Source of the DNA: Lepisosteus oculatus
Taxonomy: Eukaryota; Chordata; Actinopteri; Semionotiformes; Lepisosteidae
Reading direction: 5' to 3'
Length of the DNA stretch: 64,000 nt
Assembly (NCBI RefSeq): GCF_040954835.1
Contig: NC_090723.1
Span: 4,288,001 to 4,352,000 of the forward strand
Position numbers and translations under genes: made by a program. Shown one piece after another: positions 51,401 to 62,800 of the stretch; the first letter of the stretch is position 1, and each line of letters begins with the position of its first letter. Below the pieces are notes generated by a model. The model was given only the letters and a program-made list of their open reading frames with translations, did not search any database and was not told where the DNA came from.

Positions 51401-51659
51401 GTTGAGCTCTTTATAGCATGAAGGCGTAAGCTGGCATTCAGCTTGTACCGTTCCAGTGCTGATAACACTTGCTAGAGATGCTGTAGGCGTGAGGAGTGAC
51501 GGCCAGGTACCCTGTGACTCAGACTGCTGTTCTTCCTGTGCCCCAGAGTTCCACGGGCTGGAGGACTGGCTGCTGCTCAGGTCCTTGCAGGCTCTGCAGA
51601 CGGAAGGCAAGGCGGAGATCATCACCATGAATGACGGGAAAGGGGTGAAGTTCTTCTGA
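45439..51659 (+). CDS. vps25: ESCRT-II subunit VPS25, complete, 6 coding exons
   Basis: VPS25 is the two-copy subunit of ESCRT-II, which with SNF8 (VPS22) and VPS36 sorts ubiquitinated cargo at endosomes and recruits CHMP6 (VPS20). The exons are 45439-45485, 45917-46062, 46650-46703, 47668-47756, 50576-50651 and 51547-51659, summing to 525 nt (174 residues plus TGA; human 176). The N-terminus MTFEWPWQYNFPPFFT carries the PPFF motif (residues 12-15) that in the family docks on SNF8 and VPS36. LQPNAETRQKQLAAW opens the first winged helix, EAIQVIFEELRKKG and MWRRPEEWGKLIYQW span the middle, and the second winged helix ends with KAEIITMNDGKGVKFF, as in human. Donors after exon 2 (GTATCC) and exon 3 (GTTTCT) are weak, but both junctions restore the conserved RKL and KKGNLEW sequences. 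The ATG is the only one in exon 1 and has A at -3. Introns 1, 2, 3, 4 and 5 are about 0.43, 0.59, 0.96, 2.8 and 0.9 kb, with no other gene seen in them. Confidence 0.96.
50193..50206 (+). promoter_or_regulatory. CTCF-like motif in vps25 intron 4
   Basis: CCACTAGGGGTCGC differs from the common CTCF core CCACTAGGGGGCGC at one base. The assignment rests on the motif alone. Confidence 0.35.
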
Positions 51660-52040
51660 AGGACACGGCGCTGTTGCGGCGGAGACTGTGCAGATATCGG
51701 GCCGGCGCGCTGTGCTACCCGCCGGGCCGGTCCGTGTTCCGTCGGGAGGCACGAAGCCTGGGCTCCTTGTGTTGTAGACCGCAGGAAAAGTCCCCTTATT
51801 CTGGGGGGAGGCTTTTCCTCTTTAGATTTTGGGGGTGGGGTGGGTGAATCAAAATTGTAAAGCGCTCCTCCTTCAAGCAGGCTCTCCTTGCTCCACTCTT
51901 TTCCAGAATATTTTTCCACTGTTTTTTATTTTCTTTTTTTTTTACAGTGATTAACTTCTGTTTAGTGACTGACGAGGATAAATACCCGTCAGGTCCAGTG
52001 CAATACTTCTTGCAATAAAGAATTTCTCAGCAAACAACAG
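51660..52040 (+). other. vps25: vps25 3' untranslated region
   Basis: Sequence between the vps25 stop and the first canonical polyadenylation hexamer. It includes a pyrimidine-rich stretch near 51925-51950. A long minus-strand open frame across 51281-51919 is antisense to exon 6 and this UTR and is not taken as a gene. The end point is inferred from the hexamer. Confidence 0.55.
52014..52019 (+). terminator. Candidate polyadenylation signal of vps25
   Basis: AATAAA in the context CTTGCAATAAAGAAT, about 355 bp past the vps25 stop. Another AATAAA occurs near 52258 and could be an alternative site. Confidence 0.6.
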
Positions 52041-52448
52041 ACGTCTGGAAAACAGTTTTCCATCCTTGGCTTGTGGAAGATCTTTAGGATTTGGGGTTCC
52101 TTACTGGAAAAAGCTGGAGATGGGGAGCATGCAGCTTTATTGTACAAGCATTATAAGCAAGGAGGTAGCCATTGTACATATCGCTGGATCTTCCTGTCAA
52201 AATCTTGTAGCCATTTGCTCTGTATTTGACTGCCTTTTATATTGCTGGGTTACTGTAAAATAAACTGAAACGACATCCAACTTGGATTTCTGTGTGGTAC
52301 CAAGGTACACGGCTTGTTTTTCAATAAAAACACCTGCAAACACAACAATGTCCACCAGGTGGCTGGAGTTCACCATGTTTAGTTGGATTCGGCCGAGCAG
52401 TCGCACTATCTTGACGAAGGAGTACATTGAAATCTGGCAAAAGATTCC

Positions 52449-52462
52449 GGGGGGGGGGGGGG
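52449..52462 (+). repeat. G homopolymer, 14 bases
   Basis: Uninterrupted run of G about 0.8 kb past the vps25 stop. Confidence 0.95.
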
Positions 52463-53798
52463 AACTGTTAAAATAAGAAATTGTACCCTCCCAGTCTCGG
52501 GACACCTACAGTAACCTGTCCTGTCAGAAGATGCCAGCACTGCTATGACTGAAGATGCGAATATTTGTGTCCGTCTTAATCTCCTTTCTTTAGGTCGGTC
52601 ATCCGCTAATTAAGGCGGAATGAAGGCGTAATTAGGTTGACTTATTGGCTTAGCCCCGGGCGGCGGGCTGAGGGGACGGCTGTAAAGGCCTGAGCAGTGT
52701 GAACCCCCCGCAGGGGGAGCTGCTGCGCGGTCGCAGGTGGGGTGGTGGGACGGGGGGGACAACATCGGGACTCGGGCGCTGGAGGCCGGAGACGGGCAGG
52801 CCTGGGCTTGACGGCACCCAAACGTCTGCTAGAAGCAGCATTATGTTGGATGGGAGCGTGCCCAGGAAAGATTAAAAAAAAGCTAAATGTCAAACTGTTT
52901 GCAAAACAATAATGATTAAACCTAATAAATTAGTGAATCCTCAAAGAGTTTCAAATACAGGGTGTTTAGGTATACACGTATGTAATAAAGTTATCGGTTA
53001 TCTACATAATGTCATAGGATCATTTTAGCGTATATATTTTATCAGGTGTTTATATGTTTTGTTTTTTGCCCATTGGAAATCTAAAACAAATACTGTGCAT
53101 GAACTTATCTCAGATAGTTTACGGAAGAAACGCTGTTTCGTCTTCCTACTTTTCATTGTGAAATTAGCCTGTTTCTTCCTTTGCAGTCGCCGCACACTGA
53201 CGCAGATCCCAACTCGAATTTGTATAAAATGCGTAGAATAATACTGCCAAAGCATAAAACGGCAAAAAAAAACTTAAATCCGTCTCTTAACACTCGGGAA
53301 ATAGCTGTGCTGGAAACCACGGCACCTTTGTATTGTAATCTTAAACATCTGAAACTGCAAAAAAGGTGTAATTAAAATATATCACATCACTAGCTTCTAT
53401 GTAGTTGAGAAAATGACCTGGCCCTAACATAATGTTTCAAATGTTATGTTTATTTTTTCTGTGACAAATTATCTAGATCAAATACGGTCATTGTAAATCA
53501 GATTTTGTTAATATCACACTTATATGAAAGGGTCACGGATTAAAATTTTGTTTGCTACCATTTTAACATTGTTTTCATCAAGAATTAAGAAAATCCTTCA
53601 AAAAACACTTTTTCTTAGTCTCTGCGCTCACAGAATATACCATAACTTCTGAGAAAAAACATTTTCAACGAGCTCAGTAATGCATTCTGGATGTTTCATG
53701 ACGTAAGTAGTAACTTGGTGAAACATTAACGCTTAAATAGGATGGATTAGTGTAACACTAAACTCATAAATTAATCCCCCTCTTTCTCCCACAAGAAT

Positions 53799-54046
53799 TC
53801 AGGAAGCTGAAGATGTAGAGGTGGTTGTTTTTTTTTTCAGCCAGGCAAACAGCAGTCTGAGCAGAACAGCAGAGAACGACCAGTAAGGGAAGGACAACAA
53901 CAGTATAAGTGAGCCAAATTGCAGGAAAACACAGATTAAGCAAACTGCAATTGCAAAGAGACAGTATAAGATTGGAGCGCTGATTATTCTGGCCTGCTTT
54001 TCGCAGTTGTTTTCTTGTTTTCTGAGGAGGACTCGTTCTCTCTGAA
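53799..54046 (-). other. Possible terminal exon with two hydrophobic segments
   Basis: A good acceptor-like CTTCTCTCTCGGTTCAG ends just before the exon start near 54045. The frame then reads a charged stretch (RERVLLRKQENNCEKQARI), two hydrophobic stretches separated by QFG and FPYW, and a short KKK/Thr/Ser tail to a TGA at 53799. A second overlapping frame (53764-54144) is also open and hydrophobic, as expected for T-rich sequence, so chance is a real alternative. There is no matching upstream exon and I know no family. Confidence 0.18.
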
Positions 54047-55719
54047 CCGAGAGAGAAGTCACGTGCGCTGTTCAGGGCAGGGCCCCAGCCCGGCCTTCCC
54101 TGCCCATGTGCTCTCACTGATAACCCGGAGGTCTCCGATGCCACAGGTGGAGCTCAGTGCATTTCCCCGGAGATAACCAAACTTTTCTGCTCTCCCAGCT
54201 CCCTGGAACTGAATGTTGCCTCTGCAGTGCTGCATATTTTCACCTTCTTAAGAACACGAGTTCTATCTGACGAGCACAGAACTTAAGTGTTCCACGTGCT
54301 TGTAGCACATTTTATGGTTTGTCCTTGATTCTGTAATTACGTAGGATTTACTCTTCTGCTTTTTTTATGATGCCCTCTATCCTGCGTCAGTTTATAATGA
54401 TCATTTTTCATCACTGTTAATGTCCCGTTCAGTTTGATGGACAATGCTCCTTCCGGTACGCTGGTTATGTGTTGGAGAAATATGAGAGAGTTACCGAGCT
54501 GCATGCAGAACAGACAAGGGGGGAGACTGGAAGAGGGATTGTCCCTTTGAAGCTGAGGGTTACTCAGCAAGCCAAGTGCCTGCCCCACAGTCCAGAATCA
54601 GGCGCAGCACTCGCACTGCAACCTGCACTGGCTGAGCTCCCAGGTGTAGTGACTTGCACATTGTCACACAGTGCCCGGAGAACAGGAGGCCAGTGTTTTA
54701 AAAAGCTGATATTGGACACCCAGCTTGGCAGTGAGCTGGAATGAAGGAGCTGGGGCTGACGTCATTCGGATTGCAGTGGGCCAGTGCACCACGTGGTTAT
54801 CACTTTAGAGTCCTGCAAGCTTTCTAGGTCTCTTTTAGGTCATCCCTAGCTACTTAGCTGGAAAAGATCATTCTAACTAGGGGACATCATTTATGGGGGG
54901 GGTATATGGGATACTTTGTCCCCCTAAGCCCATTGGGGGTGTCAAAATGTCTTACTGTAGCAAAGTGTAAGAGAAGACAAGCCCCAACATTCCAATTTGC
55001 TCCATCTTCCAAAAAACACTTTTGGCAATGGAGCACGTGATATTGTAGACGGCACACTCTGCCCCAACACAAGTCGCAATGGGGCAAACCAGGAGGACTT
55101 AAATTATTACAAAGGGTACCCCAGTTCCACATCTTGATCTAGAGCAGGAGGCAGCCCTCCCCCCCATCATTTCTTGAAATGAAATCTCTGATTCATATCA
55201 AGTAAACAGTTTGATTCAGTTATTCAAGAATCTAGCCGGAAGAAAACAACAGAAGAGACTGATTTATGGGAGTTCTTGTGCCTTACAATGTGCAGTCTGC
55301 ATGGCACATTTCAGTAATTGCCTTAAACCAATACTTTTATCAGACAGCAATGCCCTCTGTGCCATTTACCGCAACTTCGTCCAGCCAGGCAGATCTGTGC
55401 CCTACACTTTGTCTTGCTGTGGTGCGTGGCACACGGCCAGCGAACTTTCATTGTGTCAGGGCAATCGTGACAGGCACTTAAGAACAGCTTAATTACGGCC
55501 CTGGTGTCCAGTTTCATTATCTCCACAGCAATTTCCACTGTCTGGGTTATCTGGGGTATTTGTGCTCTGGTTTAAGTATTTCTTTTAAATAAAACACAGA
55601 GGTACTATGCTGGCCACAGGCCTTTCATATTCACACAATGCACTTACACTATTAATTACACTGTTACACTGTTAATTACCTCCGCTTCTGTTTCAGTCAG
55701 AGGGGATGTGCAATCAAAA

Positions 55720-55905
55720 CAAAAACAGGAAGTACTCCTTTACACAGAGGGTTGTGGGAGTGTGGAACAAGCTCTTCAGCCAAGCTGTTGAAATAGCGTC
55801 TTTCACAAAACAGCTGGATGAGATCCTGTGGATCAATAAACTACTTTCAAATGAGTGAAATGGGACAAATGGTCTCCTCTCATCTGTAACCATCTGTTCT
55901 TAAGG
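55720..55905 (+). repeat. Fish interspersed repeat, family B, good copy
   Basis: Runs from CTCCTTTACACAGAGGG through TGTGGAACAAGCTCTTCAG and CAGCTGGATGAGATCCTG to ATGGTCTCCTCTCATCTGTA. This order and wording is common in ray-finned fish DNA. It lies between vps25 and wnk4. Confidence 0.75.
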
Positions 55906-56589
55906 AAGGAGCACCTGAATAATTTGACTTAAGTCCACTAACACAGAATATGTTTGCATGGTACAAGTTGAATGTTTTGAAAAATGCATAGCTGGAACAT
56001 AGGACTGGAAACGACCAGATTGAAGAGAATCAGGAATAACATTCACTTGGGAGCCCATTGATAAATATTTGGAAAGCTTGTACTTGAGTGGTCCGAAGAA
56101 CACCACCTAGTGTAAGTAAGAACACCCTGAACTGCCATGAACGTGAAGAACAGCTGTGATGAGAAAATGCCCATTTGTTTGTAACTTGTTATTGCCACAC
56201 GCCAGGTTTATATAAAGACCCTGTCCCCACGAGTGCTCTCGCAAGCGCTGACCTGATGTTTTTTCATCGATGTTTATCGGCCCGTTTTGATAGAAGCACA
56301 CGAAAGAAAAAAAAAACGCGATACGCTCGTCGTGACACCATATATCATGTGTTAGCAGTCGCGCAGAAACGGGATGAAAAACAACGAGATAAACAAGTCG
56401 GAAGGTTCTGGTTTTAAGGGCTGCGCTAATGAAAACCAATAGGACTGTGTGTCTGCGCCTTTTAAAAAAAATCGCCCGTGTAGCCCTTTTTCTAAAAAAA
56501 AAATAATTGGATGACGCCGGGTAGCCTTCTCCAAAATCCATTCAAAAAGTGAATATGATAATAGTAACTTGAACAGCAATGGCAGAAGA

Positions 56590-57403
56590 AGATTCGTGTT
56601 AGAAAGCAGATACCGATCCCACAAGACGGCGGGCTGCGCACCGGGTCTCCGATTCTAGGCGCTGTAGTTCGCACGTTTTCGCCCAAGCAAGGTGTTTTGG
56701 TCTGGCAGCGGAGGAGGAGCCGTGCGGGTGTCCAGCCAGTGCTAGGAGCCGCCTGCTTTCTGTTGATATCGGCAAAGCGTCTGTGCGCTCTTTAAAAGGC
56801 TCCTGGCGCCTGCAGACGTGCACAGCGCACCACTTGGCTGGGGACTGCGCGGCTGCAAACGCGTGTTTTCTGAGATGTCGTGACAGAAGCACTTCTGTTT
56901 CTTGGATGTTTACAAAGACGCTTTCCACCAGACTTCGGACCAGATCCGTGCGCTGGGTGTATACCGCGAAGGTGTTTTCTACTTTTTTTAAAGTGAAAAT
57001 TAAAATTGCGGAGTTGCCTTGTTCGTTTTATTTATATTTTTTTTAACAACAACGAAGGAATATATCGGCGGGACCACTTTGTGTGTGTGTTTTTTTTTCT
57101 CTCTCCCTCTCTCCTCTGTTTATGTTTGTGACAACCAATCTAAAAATAATTGTTGTTGTTGTTGCGGCCTCGAAAAACACTGAGCGGACGTTTTGCTAGC
57201 AAAGACGGGGGTCGAGGCAGCCGAAGCGCTAAGGCTGCATTAAGGCTCACCTTCTGGATACTTAATTCGCTCCAACTTCATCTCCGCCGGCTGCTGCGCC
57301 GTTCTGTGCCATGGTCTCGTGTAGAGGTCCCTTCCAGGTATAATTTTGTTTTTCGGCCGGGGCCAGAAAGGTCATAACAGCCATTCAAGAAGAAACTTCA
57401 ACC
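56590..57403 (+). promoter_or_regulatory. wnk4: wnk4 promoter and 5' untranslated region
   Basis: A CpG-rich stretch runs from about 56.6 kb into exon 1, as expected for a housekeeping-type vertebrate promoter. It contains pyrimidine runs (57090-57120) and a GTT microsatellite (about 57152-57166). A TATA-like TTTATATAAAG lies further upstream at 56207-56217. The transcription start cannot be fixed by reading, and an upstream non-coding exon is possible. Confidence 0.6.
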
Positions 57404-58045
57404 ATGTCCCAGGCTGAGGTCGACCTGGCTGGCTGCGGTTTCCCAAATCTTACTGCAGTTCTGGACGACGACTCGTGTCTGCCCAGCCGGGTGCCGCCGA
57501 GGCGACGGAGGCACTCGGGAAATTCGAGAAGAAACTCGTACCGCTTCAATAAGAAAAACGGCATGGAGCTGGAGCCCCTACTTTTCGACGGCTCACTCTC
57601 CAAGCCCCTGTCTTGGTCCTCCGAGAACATCTTATCGGAGAGGACCGTGACGGAAGAAGTAAAAGCGGACTCGCCGCTGCCCGGTCCACCCTCACCTGCC
57701 ACCGAGTCCAGCGCGGCGCCCGGCGCGGACACCCCGAGCGCGGACGACGCGCCGCCGGCAGGCGGCTGGGCTGTCCCGGCGCCGTCCCGCACTCTGGACG
57801 CCAGCTCGGACTCGGAGGACGAGGGCGCCCAAATCAAACAGCAGAAGGCGGCTCTGTCGCGGGCGGCCTCCGAGAGCAGGTGGGAGCAAGAGGAGAAAGA
57901 GGAGATCGAGACCAAAGCGGTGGCCACCTCCCCCGACGGCAGGTACCTCAAATTCAACATTGAAATCGGAAGGGGGTCTTTCAAGACGGTGTACAAGGGT
58001 CTGGATACCGAGACGACGGTGGAGGTGGCGTGGTGCGAGCTGCAG
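57404..58045 (+). CDS. wnk4: WNK4 serine/threonine kinase, coding exon 1 only (gene continues past the right edge)
   Basis: WNK kinases sense chloride and osmolarity and phosphorylate SPAK/OSR1, which regulate NCC, NKCC and KCC transporters. This exon encodes 214 residues in phase 0 and ends at the donor CTGCAG/GTAAGA. The open frame runs on to 58180, but the residues after 214 are intronic. Residues 31-46 are arginine/serine-rich, 60-150 are acidic and Pro/Ser-rich, and the kinase domain starts near residue 182. The glycine-rich loop [12 protein letters not shown] contains K194, the unusual WNK catalytic lysine in strand beta-2. C211 (AWCEL) sits where other kinases have their beta-3 lysine. 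WNK4 is favoured over WNK1-3 by the MSQAEVDLA start (human WNK4 has MSQTEADLA), the RRxxxSG stretch, and [24 protein letters not shown], which nearly copies human WNK4. The ATG has A at -3. I see no second exon before 64000, so intron 1 is at least 5.9 kb. A teleost-style a/b paralogue label cannot be assigned. Confidence 0.93.
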
Positions 58046-58974
58046 GTAAGAGGGACGATGAGAGAGGTGTGTTTCACTCCAGAGGTGATACTGCTTTTAT
58101 TGCGGGTTGAAAAGCCCCGCGCTGTTACCACATCCCGGAGCTTTGTGTTTGTAGAGCACGTATGTGTGTGTAACTTGTGAGAGAACGTGTTTTCCAAAGT
58201 TTAGAACTCGTCTGGGTTTCTCAATTGCGCTGCTTTGCGCTCCACTGAAGCACGGAATCGCGGTGCTTTAATTAAGTTCGGCCTCTCTGAATGCGGTCTC
58301 ATGCAACCACTTTCAAAGAGGTGCCACGCATAGCATTTCTCCAAAACACATGAAAGTGCTGGCGATGAGCTGTCCCTTACTCATACCCCAGATCTAACCC
58401 TAACCAATTCTGCAACCTCTGCTGCCACAAATATTTATTATTACAGGTACCTACAGTATGTATCCAATATGCCTTTTGGAACAGCAGCCTTTCATGAGTG
58501 GGGATGCTGTTAAAAATGTATAGTTAATAATGTTAATAATGCGTACATGGTCTCTTTGAAGATGTCACACTGGATGCTTAAGACAACATTCAGATAAAAC
58601 CAGGATTTTAACTTCATATCAATGGCTTCTTTGGCTGCATATGCACAAAAGAAGTTAATTGAGCTTATTATTCTGATGACACTTGTTTGTCTAAGTTAAC
58701 AGCCTGGGAGCTGTGACAGCTTTCTTCAGCCAGGTTTGATAGAGTTAACCCCGAAAATACACGGCGAACACCCAACTCACAGAAGAAAGCCCCTGCTTGA
58801 GTGGAAACTTTATTCCACAGAGACTGAAGGTTTTTTTTTGGTTTGAGTTGCATTCTGTCGTACTTTTGCCACAATCCATCAATGAGAGAAGAGTTTCGAA
58901 ACCACTACTCCTTTGGAGATTTCGTCAGGAGGGGTCTGCTTGGAATGAAAATGGACTCTGATGGGGCTGATTCA

Positions 58975-59260
58975 CGATGCAGGCTCTGACAAAGTTAACC
59001 CGAAAGGGAACATGTTCAGAAACTAACAGGAACCAGGGGGCACACGTGGAATCTGAGGGGAAGTGCATTTACAATCTAAGAATAGGAGTCACCCTTTTAG
59101 AAAAAGTGTTGAAGCACAAAATATCCAGCAAAGCTCTAAAAGCTGATCTCCTGAGTTCTTTTTTAAAAAAAACAGCTCGGTTGGCTCTTCAGTTCAATTA
59201 GCTACTAGCAACCAAACAAGCTAGATTGATTCATAACCTTCTTATGTGTGTTTTGGTCCA
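58975..59260 (+). repeat. Fish interspersed repeat, family B, longer diverged copy in wnk4 intron 1
   Basis: Extends further 5' than the other two copies (CACACGTGGAATCTGAGGGG, AAGTGCATTTACAATCTAAG) and ends with CAATTAGCTACTAGCAACC and AACCTTCTTATGTG. Confidence 0.7.
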
Positions 59261-59791
59261 GATGCACAATGAAAATGTAGGACATACGTGGCTTAATGGG
59301 CATATATGTGCTGTAATGTTATTTACATTTTTAAAAAGTGAGCAGATGGGTTTGTTGATTCTGAGTAGTGTTGTTCTTTGAGGTAACAAAATCCTAATTC
59401 CGGGTCATGTGATTTCATAGAACTGCCTGGTGCGCAGTGTTTGGCATTTGAGTTACATTTGTCCACATGAGTTGATTCAGAATCTTGCAACTGCAATGAA
59501 AAAAAGTTGGGTTTAAAGAAAGACACGATTTGGAAAAAACATGGTAAATGGGGGGGAAAACAGTAAAAGACAAGAGATCCCCTAGTTTCTACCGGTACAA
59601 TGAAGGCAGAGGGTCTGTGTGAGAGGCAGCCAGGAGAACCAGATGTTCAGCTTCACATTTCCACCGACCAGTCCAGAGAAACCAGGTAACTGGCTCTGTG
59701 AGGTTGCAGGAAGTGAAAGTCCAGGCAGCAGTGGAATCTTGCCCTCTGCATAAAAATGATCTATAGAAGTTATAAGCTGTTCGGGGGTAAC

Positions 59792-59812
59792 GCTGACAGC
59801 TGACAGCTGACA
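59792..59812 (+). repeat. Short tandem repeat (CTGACAG, three copies)
   Basis: GCTGACAGCTGACAGCTGAC, read directly in wnk4 intron 1. Confidence 0.85.
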
Positions 59813-62800
59813 GATGAAGTTGCCACCTGAGGAGGCGGCCGAGTCAGTGATGGAGCGTTTTAATTCACAGATAAATACCTTTTTGCCCTTGACAGAGCAG
59901 AAGTGTGGTGATACGGGCTGGAATCTCCTGTAACACAGGAACGCCCTTGATGCGGACTGAGGGTAGTCCTACCGCCTGAGCGACACACTGACGGGGCCCA
60001 GAGCCAACAGCTTTTCCATTCCTGCAAGCCAGCTTGGAAGTGTGGATTTTTCCAGCAGGTCCGATGGGAAACCTGGCCGTGCCAGGACTACGGCAGGGCG
60101 TCCGTGCTGGGGTCTGGTCATGGCTAGCTTTTCCTCCTGACCTGAGCCCAGTAGAATGTACCTGGGACCACCGTGTGAAAGCCATCAACAAGAGGCAGCT
60201 AGGACTGGGCAGCCTGCTGCTGCTTAGGAAGAGAGGCAGAACATCTGACAGCAGTGTCGCATTTCATGTTGAAAACTTATCACGACCCTGGATCTGTATT
60301 TTTCCACCATTCTTGTATTTTCCCATCTATTGTGCTAACCTGTCTGTCAGTACAAGTCCTTGTTACCTGGTAACTATCACCAGTTTCATGCACGGCTTTG
60401 CAGTTGCTGAGCGAGCAGCCGGATCTCTGTAGAGTTCTCACCAGTGGAACCCCTTTTCTTCAATGTGACGTAAGTCCGCTGTAAAAGCTGACTTTTAATG
60501 TAAACTGACAGTTCTAAATTGCAGTGTTCTGAATTGTCCACATAAGCCCTTCTGCTATATTTGGGATAAACCCACCATTAAAGTATGATCATTTGAATCA
60601 GGACTGTACTGCAGAATGTGATGTACTACACGAGGGACAACTTGCAGTAGTATATAAATAGTAGTATATAAGTCTCTCTGCCACTCTGCCTAGATAGCTG
60701 TCATCAGGAGAGTGTTACAGGCTCACGTACAACTGTTAAATGCTTGTGTGGCATTATGAAAAAGGTCAAATGAGCAAATACGCGAACTCCGGGAACCGGG
60801 CTAAACCACAAAACATAAACTATCAAAAATATTGTCTTATATTTTCCCACTATAGTTATGAGAAGTAAGGCTACATTAATAGGATTTAAAAAAAAAACTC
60901 AGAGAAGTGACAACATTGACTGTATAAGTGCTATGGAAAATGTCTTATTGGCGTATCACTAAGCACACCACAGTAGGTGCTATTAGTGGTATTTGTGGTA
61001 TGCAGTCACTTCTGACTTAGCATAAAAGAATTTGGAGGCTTTCATTGAAGGTTATCATTTAAAGAGCTACAGTAATTAATTTGGTAGCGCCGAAAAGGAA
61101 AAGGCAGAAAAAAACTGTTATTAAAGATGTACATGACTTGCTTTTGTACTCATTCTCTCATGTGTACCCTTTCATTATGCCCCGTGTACAATGTTTTCTT
61201 AGAAGGCATGATGTTATCAGCAGAAAAGACAGTTAAAAATTGATGATATTCATCTTTTTTCATCCCCTCTGATACCTATCATTTGCCGTGTTTCTTATAC
61301 TTGCAGCAGCAGTTTTTGTTATGTTAATGCAGATAAATAAGTAATGGTATGTTACTCTAAATAATTTTTGTTGTGCAGACTGAAAGAAGAGGGATTTCTG
61401 GGCTATGCTGCTTCCATTGAATGGTAGTTACAGTACCCTTCATTCTGCTCTTTCTCAGCCACTTGCCTGCTCCACTGGCACATAAGACAGTGATCATTTG
61501 TCTGACATGTGGCCTCGATTCACAAAGCTTTTACGTTTCCAAAAGGTTTGAACATGGAAAGTCTTGTTATATAGGCTATGTTACAAAAGGCCTCTTCTGT
61601 TAATGCAGAGGTCCTTATTGAGGTTGTACAGTGCCATGCTAAGGGGTTTGAAAAGTACAGGGTCACTACATCGTCCTCCGCTTATGGTGGTAAAGAGTAG
61701 ACTGTGAATCCCCAAAAAGAGCTCAAGAGCTTTTTCAGTCGTAGGTTCCAAACACAGTGAAACAAAAGGGGCAGGCCCAGTCTCCTGGGAGACGGATCTG
61801 ATAACAGCTGCGTCTGATGGGCTGCAGGGGGCTGATCTCTGGCCGTGCTCAAGAATGAGCGCCAAAGGAGGTGAAGCTGAGTCGCCAGGCGCTCGTGACA
61901 GCACAACACCTCCGCCTCTCGGACTTTCTCTTGCATTTATGTGTGTCTTTCTGAAGGGGAGATTTGATGCCGTGGATGAATACATTTCTGACCGATAAAC
62001 TATTCAAAATGCAGTGTGCTCTACTAATATGTAGCTAACTAGCTGCGAATGCTTTCAGACAGACTTTTTGTATCGCACAAAGGACTCATTTGTGTGCTTT
62101 TAATAATTACTGCATTCCAGGTTCAGTAGGACACTTTAATACTGTAAATGTGGGTAGAGCTTAACTGATCTGAGATCTGCGTGGCGAAAGACATCTGGCC
62201 ACTCTTCTGACTGTGTTCCGGCGAGCTCCAGAGCGTCTCTGGTTATAATCCCCCCAGCCAGTTTGACCTTGAACTGGGCTCCGTTCGCCACACACTGGGG
62301 CCTGACCAGTGCGCATGCAGGCTGTCAGTCCAAATTTATCCCTTTTAATCTTCTCATTAACTACCAACAGTGTTAGCCTTGTATTGTTTTTGTAGAAATG
62401 TGCAATGTGTCCCCAGATCCCTATAGGAGCCATTCAGCTTTCCCAGCACACGTCTGCACTCTTGCATGGGGTGTCTGCATCAGGCCCTGCATGGTGCCAC
62501 AGGCAGAGCCTCTAGGTTCTCTTTTGGTTTGAGCTTGTATAATATACATGTATAAAATCACAGATGATAAGTACTGCCATCCTTTATCACCAACAGGGTT
62601 GCGTAGTGATTTATTGAAAATGTGAAACTTTGTATCCAGCTTCCCATCATTTAAAATTGTATCTTGTCTTAACAATAGCTTAATTTAAGGTTTATTAACC
62701 TGACAAAGGTGAATGGTTATTTCTGTACATCCATAGATTTGTGAATACCACTTGTAGGTACTGTAATGTGGTTACTAGTACTTATATCTGCTGTCATTGT

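Larger units (their letters stand above)
52041..56589. other. Intergenic region between vps25 and wnk4
   Basis: Holds a G run, a GC-rich patch at 52650-52830, a family B repeat at 55720 and the two-helix minus-strand frame at 53799-54046. RAMP2, which flanks VPS25 in human, was not recognised. Confidence 0.5.

Noticed and set aside
51281-51919. Minus-strand open frame of 212 codons
   Set aside because: Antisense to vps25 exon 6 and its 3' UTR, with no splice or family evidence.
52650-52900. Proline-rich minus-strand frames suggesting a gene between vps25 and wnk4
   Set aside because: Two overlapping frames are open only because the stretch is GC-rich. No acceptor or family match.
58046-58180. 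Extension of the wnk4 frame past residue 214
   Set aside because: It runs past a consensus donor (CAG/GTAAGA) at the point where WNK exon 1 is expected to end, and the residues after it do not match the kinase domain.
57385-58197. Long minus-strand open frame of 270 codons
   Set aside because: It is the antisense shadow of wnk4 exon 1, a GC-rich coding exon. It has no acceptor, family match or independent support.
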